Positions 6,083 to 14,220 of a stretch of 18,668 bases of DNA are shown here, piece after piece. The position numbers and the translations under genes are program-made. Source of the stretch: Acholeplasmatales bacterium (GTDB taxonomy: Bacteria > Bacillota_I > Bacilli_A > Acholeplasmatales > Anaeroplasmataceae); assembly GCA_017388605.1 (NCBI GenBank), contig JAFPIE010000040.1, positions 1 through 18,668 on the forward strand. Direction: 5' to 3'. The stretch's first letter is position 1. Every line of letters starts with the position of its first letter. The notes beneath the pieces were generated by a model that made no database searches, was not told where the DNA came from, and saw only the letters and a program-made list of their open reading frames with translations.

Positions 6083-8461
6083 ATGACAGAGAATAAAAAT
6101 CGTTGCGTAGTTACTGGTTTAGGTACCATTAACGCAATTGGAAATAATGTAGAGGAGGCATGGAAGAATGCCTTAGATTCCATTACTGGAATTAAGAATA
6201 CAACTACAGTAGACACAAAGGATTGTTATGCGACACTTGCAGCTGAGGTTCACTGTGATTGTGTAAATCACATTGAGGGTACAGAGGAAATGGATCGTTC
6301 CTCTAAGCTTGCCATTAAGGCAGTTAAGGAAGCATTAGAAGATGCAAAGCTTGCTGATTTTAAGGATGATACAAGAGTATCTGTAATCTTTGGCTCTTGT
6401 GTTGGTGGTGCTGTATCTATTGATCACTACTATAGAAATGAAAAGCCTGAGGGTGATATTGTTAAAATGCCTATTTCAGCTATTGCAGCTAACGTTGCAG
6501 GATATGTTCATGCTGGTGGTGTTGTAACGAATATTGCAAATGCTTGTGCAGCAGGTACAATTTCTATTGCATATGCATGTGATTTAATTCGTGCTGGTAA
6601 GGCAGATATCGTAATTGCTGGTGGTTCTGATGCATTCGCATCTGTACCATATGCAGGCTTCTTAGCCTTACATGCATTAGATGCCAATCCATGTAGCCCA
6701 TTCAACAAGTGCTCAGGTATTACACTTGGTGAGGGTGCAGGATGTGTAATTGTTGAATCCTACGCTCACGCAAAGGCTCGAGGCGCTCATATGTATTGTG
6801 AGGTTTTAGGCTCTGGTGTATCCTCTGATGCACATCATATTACAGCTCCAAGAGAGGATGGAGAAGGCCAGATGAATGCCATCAACTGGGCTTTAGAGAC
6901 ATCTGGAGTTAAGAAGAATGAAATTGGTTATATCAATGCTCATGGTACTGGTACAGCTAAGAACGATAACGCAGAGTTCTTATCCTTACATACCATCTTT
7001 GATAACGAAAATGATAATTTAAGTGTTTCATCAACTAAGGCTATGGTTGGTCACTGTCTAGGTGCAGCTGGTGCCATTGAGGCAGTATTTGCGATTAAGG
7101 CATTAACTACAAATAAGGTACCTGCAACCTTAGGCTATACCGATGAGGACTTAGAAAACCTAAAGGAAAAGGCTGGTAAGATTGATTTCGTACCTAATAA
7201 GAGCCATGAAAAGAATTTAGATACAGTAATGAGTAATTCCTTCGCATTTGGTGGAAATAATGCATCCATTATTTTCTCTAAGAAGGAAGGTAATGTAGAT
7301 ACAAAGAATGACTGCGGTGAGGTTTATGTTACAGGCTTAGGTATTGTAACTCCTTATGGCAGTGGAGTAGATAAATATGTATCTATGGTAAATGATAAGG
7401 TAAAGCCTGAGGCTGCATCTATGCATTCAGAGGTAACTGTTGATGATTATGTAGAATATGGTTTAAAGCCATTGTTCCGTAAGCATGATAATCTATCTCG
7501 TATTCAGGTTGTATCTGGTATGCAGGCACTTAAGAATGCCAATATCACAGTAACAGATGAAAATGCAACTACAATCGGTATTGTAGAAGGCTCAAGCGAG
7601 GGTGCACTTGGTACTTGCTTAGAGTTCACTGAAAATATCGTTGAGAAGGGCTGTGCAAATGGTAGTGCATTTAAGTTCCCTAATACAGTTTATAATGCTG
7701 CAGGTGGTTATTTATCTATTTGTAGTGGTATTAAGGGCTACAATGTTACGGTTACCAATGGCTCACAGTCAGGTCTTCAGGCTGTAGCTTACGCAACAAA
7801 TATTATCCGCCAGGGCAAGGAAGCATATGTACTTGCATCTGGTACAGATGAAAATATTGAAGGTATACAAGAACTTTATACAAAGCTTGGCTATTTATCG
7901 GATAAGGTTGTAATGCCATTTGATAATACCAATGGATTTACATTATCTGATGGTTCTACAACTATCGTATTAGAAAATGATAAGAATGCAAATGCTCGTG
8001 GTGCTAAGAAGTATGCTAAGGTATTAGGATATGGTATGGCAACTAAGGCTGTTCCATTTGGTAAGCTAAAGGGTTCTGACTTAGGCTTAGATGAGGCTAT
8101 TAAGCTTGCACTAGAGGATGCAAAGCTTAATGCATCTGATATCGATACTGTATTTGGATTTGCTAATGGTAATAGCGTAGTAGATGCTATTGAATTAGAT
8201 TCCTTGAATAGAGTATTTGAGGGTCATGCATCTAAATTAAACCTAGTTGAGGTTAAGGACCATGTAGGTGAGGCAAGAGCTGCAGCTGCAGCACTTTCTC
8301 TAGCTCATGCATCCTTAATGCTTTCTGGTGAAATTAAAGAGGATATCGCTCATAAGGTTGATGGTACTAAGACTTTAGTTTCTAGTACATCACTAAAGAA
8401 TGTATTATGTATTTCATATGCAGCTGGTGGTACATATACAGCTGTAATCATTACAAAGTAA
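6083..8461 (+). CDS. Tandem ketosynthase: active FabF domain fused to an inactive FabF-like domain
   Basis: The 792-residue protein is about twice the usual FabF length (about 410). The N-terminal half (1-410) is a complete beta-ketoacyl-ACP synthase: Cys155 in NACAAG, His287 in NAHGTGT, Lys319/His324 in KAMVGH, and the closing NSFAFGGNNAS loop. The C-terminal half (about 416-792) has the same fold markers (VTGLGIVTPYG; LCISYAAGGTY near the end), but Cys becomes Ser561 (NGSQSG), His287 becomes Asn695 (ANGNS) and His324 becomes Glu730 (KDHVGE). It therefore cannot condense and resembles the chain-length factor (KS-beta) of type II polyketide synthases, joined covalently here. AAGGAGG lies 9 nt before the ATG. 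Expected role: elongation of acyl-ACP with malonyl-ACP; the second half probably shapes the dimer or the acyl pocket. The two-domain call is firm, the chain-length role is inferred. Confidence 0.93.
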   Translation: MTENKNRCVVTGLGTINAIGNNVEEAWKNALDSITGIKNTTTVDTKDCYATLAAEVHCDCVNHIEGTEEMDRSSKLAIKAVKEALEDAKLADFKDDTRVSVIFGSCVGGAVSIDHYYRNEKPEGDIVKMPISAIAANVAGYVHAGGVVTNIANACAAGTISIAYACDLIRAGKADIVIAGGSDAFASVPYAGFLALHALDANPCSPFNKCSGITLGEGAGCVIVESYAHAKARGAHMYCEVLGSGVSSDAHHITAPREDGEGQMNAINWALETSGVKKNEIGYINAHGTGTAKNDNAEFLSLHTIFDNENDNLSVSSTKAMVGHCLGAAGAIEAVFAIKALTTNKVPATLGYTDEDLENLKEKAGKIDFVPNKSHEKNLDTVMSNSFAFGGNNASIIFSKKEGNVDTKNDCGEVYVTGLGIVTPYGSGVDKYVSMVNDKVKPEAASMHSEVTVDDYVEYGLKPLFRKHDNLSRIQVVSGMQALKNANITVTDENATTIGIVEGSSEGALGTCLEFTENIVEKGCANGSAFKFPNTVYNAAGGYLSICSGIKGYNVTVTNGSQSGLQAVAYATNIIRQGKEAYVLASGTDENIEGIQELYTKLGYLSDKVVMPFDNTNGFTLSDGSTTIVLENDKNANARGAKKYAKVLGYGMATKAVPFGKLKGSDLGLDEAIKLALEDAKLNASDIDTVFGFANGNSVVDAIELDSLNRVFEGHASKLNLVEVKDHVGEARAAAAALSLAHASLMLSGEIKEDIAHKVDGTKTLVSSTSLKNVLCISYAAGGTYTAVIITK

Positions 8462-8474
8462 AAGGAGAAACAAT

Positions 8475-9203
8475 ATGGTAGCAATAGTAACTGGAGCTAG
8501 CCGTGGTATCGGTAAGGCTTGCGCAATTAGACTTGCAAAGGATGGATATACCGTAGTAATTAATTATTCTCATAATGATGCTAAAGCACAGGAAGCTTTA
8601 GATGAAATTAAGGCAAATGGTGGAGATGGCATGATCTATAAGGCTGATATGTCCAATCCAGAAGAGGTTAATAAGATGGTACGTGAGGTTTCTAAGACCT
8701 ACGGCTCTATCGATGTTTTAGTAAATAATGCAGGTATCGTTAGAGACCAGCTATTATTAACTTTAACTAAGGAAAACCTTGACCAGTGCTTTGAATTAAA
8801 TGTAAAGGGATATTTCTATGCTGCACAGGCTTGTGCACTTAAGATGTTCCGTAAGAAGAAGGGCGTAATTATTAATATGTCTAGTGTATCTGGTTCATTC
8901 TCACTTCCTGGCCAAAGTGTTTATGGCGCAACAAAGGGTGCAGTCAATACAATGACAAAAACCCTAGCTAAGGAGCTTGCACCATATGGTATTCGTGTAA
9001 ATGCGGTTGCCCCAGGATTCATTGAAACAGAAATGCTTGAGGCAATTCCTGAGGAAAAGAAGGAGGAATACCTAAGAGTTATTCCTCAGCATAAGCTTGG
9101 TACAACAGAGGATATTGCGAATGTTGTATCCTTCTTAGCATCCGATCAATCCAAATATATGACTGGTCAGATTTTGACTATTGATGGAGGTTTATCTTTA
9201 TGA
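8475..9203 (+). CDS. fabG: 3-oxoacyl-ACP reductase
   Basis: The 242-residue protein is a full-length short-chain dehydrogenase. It shows the TGASRGIG nucleotide loop (residues 6-13), NNAG (84-87) and the catalytic set Asn109, Ser137, Tyr150 and Lys154 (YGATK). It reduces the beta-keto group made by the ketosynthase, using NADPH. The end, MTGQILTIDGGLSL, matches the usual FabG C-terminus. AAAGGAG (8461-8467) lies 7 nt before the ATG and begins on the last base of the previous stop codon. The stop overlaps the fabZ start as ATGA, so the two are probably translationally coupled. Context and motifs make FabG far more likely than another SDR. Confidence 0.95.
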   Translation: MVAIVTGASRGIGKACAIRLAKDGYTVVINYSHNDAKAQEALDEIKANGGDGMIYKADMSNPEEVNKMVREVSKTYGSIDVLVNNAGIVRDQLLLTLTKENLDQCFELNVKGYFYAAQACALKMFRKKKGVIINMSSVSGSFSLPGQSVYGATKGAVNTMTKTLAKELAPYGIRVNAVAPGFIETEMLEAIPEEKKEEYLRVIPQHKLGTTEDIANVVSFLASDQSKYMTGQILTIDGGLSL

Positions 9204-9646
9204 TCTTAATTAATGAAATCAACGAAAAGATTAAGCAAAGACCACCATTCCAGATGATTGATCGAGTATTAGAAATCACTCCAAACGAGAGTGCTAAGGG
9301 TATTAAGTGTGTATCTGTAAATGAGCCATATTTCATGGGTCATTTCCCAGGTGCACCTATTATGCCTGGTGTATTAATCATTGAATCCTGTGCACAGCTA
9401 TGCTCTTTAGTTTTTGAAGCTGATGGTACAGATAAGGACAATATTTATGTATTACTTAAGGTAGATGGCTTTAAATTCATTAAGGCAGTAATTCCTGGGG
9501 ATGTATTAAATATTGAGGTAGTAAAGACTAAGATTTTAGGACCAATTACAACCTTCGATTGTAAGGTTTTAGTAGATGGTAATATTTATTCAAAGGGTAC
9601 CTTATCCTTCACAAAGGTTCCTAAGGATACAATCTACCAAAGATAA
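9200..9646 (+). CDS. fabZ: 3-hydroxyacyl-ACP dehydratase
   Basis: The 148-residue hot-dog-fold protein shows the FabZ signature HFPGAPIMPGVLIIE, with catalytic His48 and Glu62, and the N-terminal RPPFQMIDRV motif. It removes water from 3-hydroxyacyl-ACP to give trans-2-enoyl-ACP. GGAGG inside the end of fabG lies 9 nt before its ATG, which overlaps the fabG stop. No second dehydratase or FabA/FabN-type isomerase is visible, so how unsaturated chains are made is not shown here. The enoyl-ACP it produces needs a reductase; none of the classic types lies in the window (see the next gene). Confidence 0.95.
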   Translation: MILINEINEKIKQRPPFQMIDRVLEITPNESAKGIKCVSVNEPYFMGHFPGAPIMPGVLIIESCAQLCSLVFEADGTDKDNIYVLLKVDGFKFIKAVIPGDVLNIEVVKTKILGPITTFDCKVLVDGNIYSKGTLSFTKVPKDTIYQR

Positions 9647-9665
9647 TAAATAAAGGGTGATTTAT

Positions 9666-10403
9666 ATGTGGGGTAATAATGCTAAGAAAAAGGTTTTAGT
9701 ATTAAACGGCAGTCCAAAACTTAATAAAAGCTCGACTATGGTGATTACTAATGCATTCTTAGAAGGAATGAAGATGCAAGAAGATATCGATTTAGAAATC
9801 ATTCATGTGCAATCCTTACATGTAAAGCCTTGTATTGACTGCCTATCCTGTTGGGGAAGAACAGAAGGAGAATGCATCATCAAGGATGATGATGTAGCAA
9901 TGGTTAAAGAAAAAATATTAAATGCGGATATTATCATTGAATCCTTCCCATTATTTTTCTTCTCTATGCCAGGTGTATTAAAGGTTTTAACCGATAGGTT
10001 ATTATCTATGATGCTAACCTATAGAGGACATAAGCCACCTGAGGATGGTACATCCTTCCATGGCTTAAGATATTATGATCCAAATAAAAGATTTATTGTT
10101 ATCTCTTCTTGTGCATACACAGAAGTAGATAGAGTATATGATGCAGTTAAGGCTCAATTTGATTTTATTGTGGGTAGTGGTGGCTATACACCTATTTTTG
10201 TTCCACAGGTAAAAACCTTAATTGAGCTTAACTCAGAAGCAAAAACAAAAAGATTTATGGCTAAATTCATAGAAGCTGGAAAAAGGTTTATGGAGGATGG
10301 CGCATTAGATCCTTTAACGATTAAAGGTCTATCTAAGCCACCATTTACAGAAGGAGCCTATAAAATATTTTTGAATCAATTTTGGCAGGAGGAAAAGAAA
10401 TGA
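9666..10403 (+). CDS. Flavodoxin-fold NAD(P)H oxidoreductase with iron-sulfur-type cysteine motif
   Basis: The 245-residue protein belongs to the NADPH-dependent FMN reductase / iron-sulfur flavoprotein (WrbA-related) group. VLVLNGSPKLNKSST (10-24) is the FMN phosphate loop. Cys56, Cys59, Cys62 and Cys70 form CX2CX2CX7C, as in proteins of this group that bind a [4Fe-4S] cluster. SFPLFFFSMPG and LTDRL are typical flavin-side motifs. The open frame could begin at GTG 9657, but ATG 9666 has AAGGGTG (9653-9659) at 6 nt. It sits between fabZ and an ACP gene and overlaps the latter (ATGA), so it is translated with the fatty-acid genes. It might reduce enoyl-ACP, supply electrons, or only travel with the operon; that link is inference. 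Confidence 0.85.
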   Translation: MWGNNAKKKVLVLNGSPKLNKSSTMVITNAFLEGMKMQEDIDLEIIHVQSLHVKPCIDCLSCWGRTEGECIIKDDDVAMVKEKILNADIIIESFPLFFFSMPGVLKVLTDRLLSMMLTYRGHKPPEDGTSFHGLRYYDPNKRFIVISSCAYTEVDRVYDAVKAQFDFIVGSGGYTPIFVPQVKTLIELNSEAKTKRFMAKFIEAGKRFMEDGALDPLTIKGLSKPPFTEGAYKIFLNQFWQEEKK

Positions 10404-10642
10404 AAAAGACATGTACCTTTCAAGATATAAAGAATATGCTCATTGAATGTGCAAATGTAAATGATGAAATTACTCCTGATTCTGTTTTAAAAACAGATTT
10501 AGGAATTGATTCCATTTATGCCGTTGAAATGATTTTAGCATTAGAAGAAAAATTTGGAATTCAAATTGAAATGAATGAAATGGACACAATGATGTCTGTA
10601 AAAGAGGTTGTTGATATTGTCCAAAGAAAGCTTGAGGTGTAA
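10400..10642 (+). CDS. Second acyl carrier protein
   Basis: The 80-residue acidic protein has the ACP site LGIDSIYAVEMI with Ser38 as the phosphopantetheine attachment residue. It differs widely from the first ACP (5752), which has GLDSIDSIEI. The open frame extends up to 10382, but ATG 10400 has AGGAGG (10387-10392) at 7 nt and overlaps the flavoprotein stop as ATGA. Its codons are less biased than those of acpP, suggesting lower expression. Possible jobs are holding a special chain, serving the flavoprotein, or feeding a particular ketosynthase or acyltransferase. Motif and length make the ACP call firm; its division of labour with AcpP is unknown. Confidence 0.9.
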   Translation: MKKTCTFQDIKNMLIECANVNDEITPDSVLKTDLGIDSIYAVEMILALEEKFGIQIEMNEMDTMMSVKEVVDIVQRKLEV

Positions 10643-10646
10643 GCAT

Positions 10647-11069
10647 ATGAATCTAGAAGAAATAGAAAAGCTTATGAAGATGCTAGAGAATTCTTCCCTA
10701 GCATCCTTAGAGGTTGAAGAAAATGGCTTAAGAATTCGCCTAGATAAAAATAGCCCTATTCATGAGGTTGTTAAAGCAAGTGATAATACAGTTTCTAGTA
10801 ATAAAGTAGAGAAAGTGGAAGAAAAGCCTAAGGGAAAAGAAATCACTGCCCCACTTGTAGGTACCTTCCATCAAGCTCCATATAAGGATGCAAAGCCTTT
10901 TGTAACTGTAGGACAAAAGGTGAAAAAGGGTCAAAAGCTTTGTATTGTTGAGGCAATGAAGGTAATGAATGAAATTACATCTCCATATGATGGTACAATT
11001 GTTGAGATTTTAGCTAAGGAAAATGATGTAGTTGAATTTGGTAAGCCTTTATTCATTATTGGTGATTAA
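10647..11069 (+). CDS. accB: Acetyl-CoA carboxylase biotin carboxyl carrier protein
   Basis: The 140-residue protein has a helical N-terminal segment (1-34), a flexible, charged linker (about 35-64) and a C-terminal biotinyl domain. The biotin site EAMKVMNE puts biotin on Lys105; Val replaces the more common Met or Leu after the lysine. It carries CO2 from the carboxylase (AccC) to the transferase (AccDA). I chose ATG 10647 over an upstream in-frame start at 10608, because GAGGTG (10634-10639) lies 7 nt before it and the family normally starts with this kind of NLEEI helix. It begins 4 nt after the second ACP stop and lies immediately upstream of accC. Confidence 0.94.
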   Translation: MNLEEIEKLMKMLENSSLASLEVEENGLRIRLDKNSPIHEVVKASDNTVSSNKVEKVEEKPKGKEITAPLVGTFHQAPYKDAKPFVTVGQKVKKGQKLCIVEAMKVMNEITSPYDGTIVEILAKENDVVEFGKPLFIIGD

Positions 11070-11071
11070 TT

Positions 11072-12439
11072 ATGTTTAAGAAGATTTTAATTGCGAATCG
11101 TGGAGAAATTGCTGTAAGAATTATTAGAGCCTGCAAGGAGCTTGGTATTGAAACTGTAGCTGTATATTCTAAAGGTGATACAGAGGCATTACACAAGGAG
11201 CTTGCGAATGAGGCTGTATGTATTGGTGATGCATCTCCAAAGGATTCTTATTTAAATGTTGAAAATATTATAACTGCCGCATGCTTATCTGGCTGTGATG
11301 CAATCCACCCAGGCTTTGGATTTTTATCTGAAAACCCTGAATTTGCCCGCATGGTAGAGAAATGCGGCTTAACTTTTATTGGCCCAAATCCATCTGTTAT
11401 GGAGAAAATGGGAAATAAAAATGAAGCAATTCAGTCTATGATCGCTGCTGGGGTACCTGTTGTACCTGGTTCTCATAAGGCTGTAGATTTAGAGGAAGGA
11501 TTAGCCTGTGCAGATTCCATTGGATATCCTGTATTAATTAAAGCATCTGCCGGTGGAGGTGGAAAGGGTATCCGTCTAGTTGAGGCAAAAGAAGACTTTA
11601 ATCAAGCCTTCAACGAGGCTAAGGAGGAGGCTTTAAAATTCTTCTCTAACGATGAGGTATATATTGAAAAGTTCGTTAAGCACCCTAAGCATGTAGAGGT
11701 ACAGCTTATGTGTGATAAGCATGGTAATGCGATTCATCTATTTGAAAGAAATTGTAGCTTACAAAGAAGAAATCAAAAGATGATCGAGGAAGCACCATGT
11801 ATTTCAATTTCTCAGGAATTAAAGAATAAATTATATGATAGTGCCATTAAGGCATGTAAATATATCGGCTATGATTCTGTTGGTACAATTGAATTCTTAG
11901 TTGATGATTCTGAGAATTATTATTTTATGGAAATGAATACGAGAGTCCAAGTAGAGCACTGTGTAACTGAGGCAGTAACGAACGTGGATATCGTTAAGAA
12001 TATGATTAAGATAGCCTATGGACTTCCACTACAGTTTAAGCAATCCGATATTAAGCTATATGGCTATGCGATTGAATGTAGAATTAATGCAGAGGATCCA
12101 AGAAATGATTTCCGCCCAACTCCAGGTAAGATTAATTTCTTACATACTCCAGGTGGAATGGGAGTAAGAATCGATTCTGCAGTTTACCCAGGCTATACGA
12201 TTTCCCCATATTATGATTCTATGATTTTAAAGGTTATTTGCTTTGCAAAGACAAGACTAGAATGCATAAGAAAAATGCGTCAGGCATTAGAGGAATTAAT
12301 TGTGGATGGTGTAAAGACCACAACAGAATTTGATTATGTATTATTACATCATCCAAGCTTTATTTTAGGACATTATGATACTTCATTTATTGAAGGATTT
12401 ATAGGAGAATTAAAGGAAAATGGAAAACTCATTCAATAA
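11072..12439 (+). CDS. accC: Biotin carboxylase subunit of acetyl-CoA carboxylase
   Basis: The 455-residue protein matches the usual AccC length. It shows KILIANRGEIAVR (N-terminal domain), the ATP-grasp glycine loop GGGGKGIRL (161-169), the catalytic block ERNCSLQRRNQK (225-236) and EMNTRVQVEH (287-296). The C-terminal ISPYYDSMILKVI region is also intact. It carboxylates AccB-bound biotin using ATP and bicarbonate, the first half-reaction of malonyl-CoA formation. It starts 2 nt after accB with only a weak GGTGA site at 6 nt, so coupling to accB translation is likely. Its last 20 nt overlap accD. Confidence 0.96.
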   Translation: MFKKILIANRGEIAVRIIRACKELGIETVAVYSKGDTEALHKELANEAVCIGDASPKDSYLNVENIITAACLSGCDAIHPGFGFLSENPEFARMVEKCGLTFIGPNPSVMEKMGNKNEAIQSMIAAGVPVVPGSHKAVDLEEGLACADSIGYPVLIKASAGGGGKGIRLVEAKEDFNQAFNEAKEEALKFFSNDEVYIEKFVKHPKHVEVQLMCDKHGNAIHLFERNCSLQRRNQKMIEEAPCISISQELKNKLYDSAIKACKYIGYDSVGTIEFLVDDSENYYFMEMNTRVQVEHCVTEAVTNVDIVKNMIKIAYGLPLQFKQSDIKLYGYAIECRINAEDPRNDFRPTPGKINFLHTPGGMGVRIDSAVYPGYTISPYYDSMILKVICFAKTRLECIRKMRQALEELIVDGVKTTTEFDYVLLHHPSFILGHYDTSFIEGFIGELKENGKLIQ

Positions 12440-13295
12440 AAGAAAACAAGAAATCCTAGAATTTAATACCGCAATGGAGGAATTAAACCTAAGAAAGAAA
12501 TATGCACCACAGGTACCAAAGGAAATCCCTGATGATTTGATTGTAAAATGTCCTGGATGTGCAAGATTAATTCTTAAGGATAATTATATCCTAGACCATA
12601 AGGTTTGTCCTTATTGTAATCACCATGGAAGACTTACAAGTAGAGAGCGTATTATCGATGTCTTAGATTTAGGATATCAGGAGCTATTTACAAGAATTAA
12701 AGAGAATTATTTAGATTTCCCTGATTATGAGAATAAGCTTGAAAAGGCAAGAAAGGCTACAGGGGAAGATGAATCTGTAATGTGCGTTTTAGGTAAGATT
12801 AATGGTATTAGCGTATGTGTTGGTGTTATGGATTCCTTCTTTATGATGGGCTCTATGGGTAGCGTATGTGGAGAAAGAATTACCAAGCTAATTGAATATG
12901 CTACAGAAAAGAATTTACCATTAATTCTATTTACAACCTCAGGTGGAGCGAGAATGCAGGAGGGTGTAATCTCCTTATTCCAAATGGCAAAAACAAGCCA
13001 GGCTTTAGCTAGATTTAAGGAAAAGGGATTATATATTGCTGTACTTACAGACCCAACGACAGGTGGTGTTTCTGCATCCTTTGCATCCTTAGCGGATATT
13101 ACGATTGCAGAGCCTAACGCATTAATTGGATTTGCAGGAAAAAGAGTCATTGAAAGAACGATTAAGGAAACATTACCAAAGGAATTCCAAACAGCGGAAT
13201 TCTTACTTGAAAAGGGATACCTTGATATGATTTCTGACAGAAAGGATTTGAAGAACACCTTAAGTACATTACTTAAGCTTCATAACTATAAATAA
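12420..13295 (+). CDS. accD: Acetyl-CoA carboxylase carboxyltransferase beta subunit
   Basis: The 291-residue protein has the AccD zinc ribbon: Cys44 and Cys47 (CPGC) with Cys63 and Cys66 (CPYC). A crotonase-like core follows, with FTTSGGARMQEG, TDPTTGGVSASFA and GFAGKRVIE, the last two being oxyanion and CoA-site regions. With AccA it moves CO2 from biotin to acetyl-CoA. The start overlaps accC by 20 nt, and AGGAG (12403-12407) is 12 nt upstream, a long spacing; the next in-frame ATG is 18 codons on, so the exact start is slightly uncertain. The opposite-strand frame at 12725-13258 is a shadow. Confidence 0.95.
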   Translation: MENSFNKRKQEILEFNTAMEELNLRKKYAPQVPKEIPDDLIVKCPGCARLILKDNYILDHKVCPYCNHHGRLTSRERIIDVLDLGYQELFTRIKENYLDFPDYENKLEKARKATGEDESVMCVLGKINGISVCVGVMDSFFMMGSMGSVCGERITKLIEYATEKNLPLILFTTSGGARMQEGVISLFQMAKTSQALARFKEKGLYIAVLTDPTTGGVSASFASLADITIAEPNALIGFAGKRVIERTIKETLPKEFQTAEFLLEKGYLDMISDRKDLKNTLSTLLKLHNYK

Positions 13296-13296
13296 A

Positions 13297-14220
13297 ATGA
13301 TTTTAGAAGAAAATGAAAAGAAAATAAGTATTCTAGAGGAGGAGCTTTTATCCCTTGATCCTTCTGATGAAAGAGCTATTGAGCTAAAAAAAGAGCTTAA
13401 GGCATTAAAGAAAGAAACCTATTCGAATTTATCTGCATGGGATAGAGTATTAATCGCAAGAAGCGAAAAAAGAATTAAATCTAAGGCTTTAATTGATAAG
13501 CTAATTACGAATTTTATTGAGCTTCATGGAGATCAGTACTATTCGGATGACCAATCCATTATTGCAGGACTTGGCTTCTTAGGTGAAATGCCTGTAACTG
13601 TGCTTGCCCAGGCTAAGGGTGAAAATTTAAATGATAATTTAAAAAGAAATTTTGGAATGACCTCTCCAGAGGGCTTTAGAAAAACCTTAAGGCTTGCAAA
13701 GGAAGCTGAAAAATTCCATAGACCAATATTAACGATTGTAGATACCTCAGGTGCATACCCTGGTAAGGGTGCAGAAGAAAGAGGCCAGGCTCGTGCGATT
13801 GCTGAAAATTTATATGAATTTTCTAAGCTTAAAACTCCAGTAATCTGTATTATATTATCTGAGGGTGGATCTGGTGGTGCTTTAGCACTTACGGTATCGG
13901 ATTACATTTATATGTTTGAAAATGCAGTATATTCTGTATTATCCCCAGAAGGCTTTACCTCTATTCTATTTAAGGATAAGGTTCCTGTTTCTGAGGTTGC
14001 AGAGGTAATGAAGCTTACCAGCCGTGATTTAATGAATTATGGAATTGCCGATGAAATAGTAGAAGAGCCACTTGGTGGTATTCGCTATGTATCCGATAAA
14101 TTTAGTGATCAACTAAAGGAAAGATTAATTGCTAAATTTAATGAGCTATCATCTAAGGATACCGATGAATTACTTGAAAATAGATATCAAAAATTCCGTA
14201 AGATAGGAAGTGTTTTATAA
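13297..14220 (+). CDS. accA: Acetyl-CoA carboxylase carboxyltransferase alpha subunit
   Basis: The 307-residue protein is near the usual AccA length (about 315). It has an N-terminal helical region (EEELLSLDPSDERAIELKKE), LHGDQYYSDDQSIIAGLG, and the core motifs TSGAYPGKGAEERGQA and SEGGSGGALAL. It pairs with AccD to make malonyl-CoA. The ATG is one base after the accD stop, and no Shine-Dalgarno sequence is present, so translation probably depends on ribosomes terminating on accD. That would keep the two subunits near 1:1. Its stop overlaps the fabD start as TAATG. Confidence 0.95.
   Translation: MILEENEKKISILEEELLSLDPSDERAIELKKELKALKKETYSNLSAWDRVLIARSEKRIKSKALIDKLITNFIELHGDQYYSDDQSIIAGLGFLGEMPVTVLAQAKGENLNDNLKRNFGMTSPEGFRKTLRLAKEAEKFHRPILTIVDTSGAYPGKGAEERGQARAIAENLYEFSKLKTPVICIILSEGGSGGALALTVSDYIYMFENAVYSVLSPEGFTSILFKDKVPVSEVAEVMKLTSRDLMNYGIADEIVEEPLGGIRYVSDKFSDQLKERLIAKFNELSSKDTDELLENRYQKFRKIGSVL

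Noticed and set aside
9657..9665. GTG start for the flavoprotein
   Set aside because: It would lie inside the AAGGGTG ribosome site that serves ATG 9666.
10608..10646. Longer accB from ATG 10608
   Set aside because: It would overlap the second ACP by 35 nt without a ribosome site, and adds a non-family N-terminus; ATG 10647 has GAGGTG at 7 nt.
12725..13258. 177-aa leftward frame opposite accD
   Set aside because: Antisense shadow of a well-conserved gene; no ribosome site or family motif.
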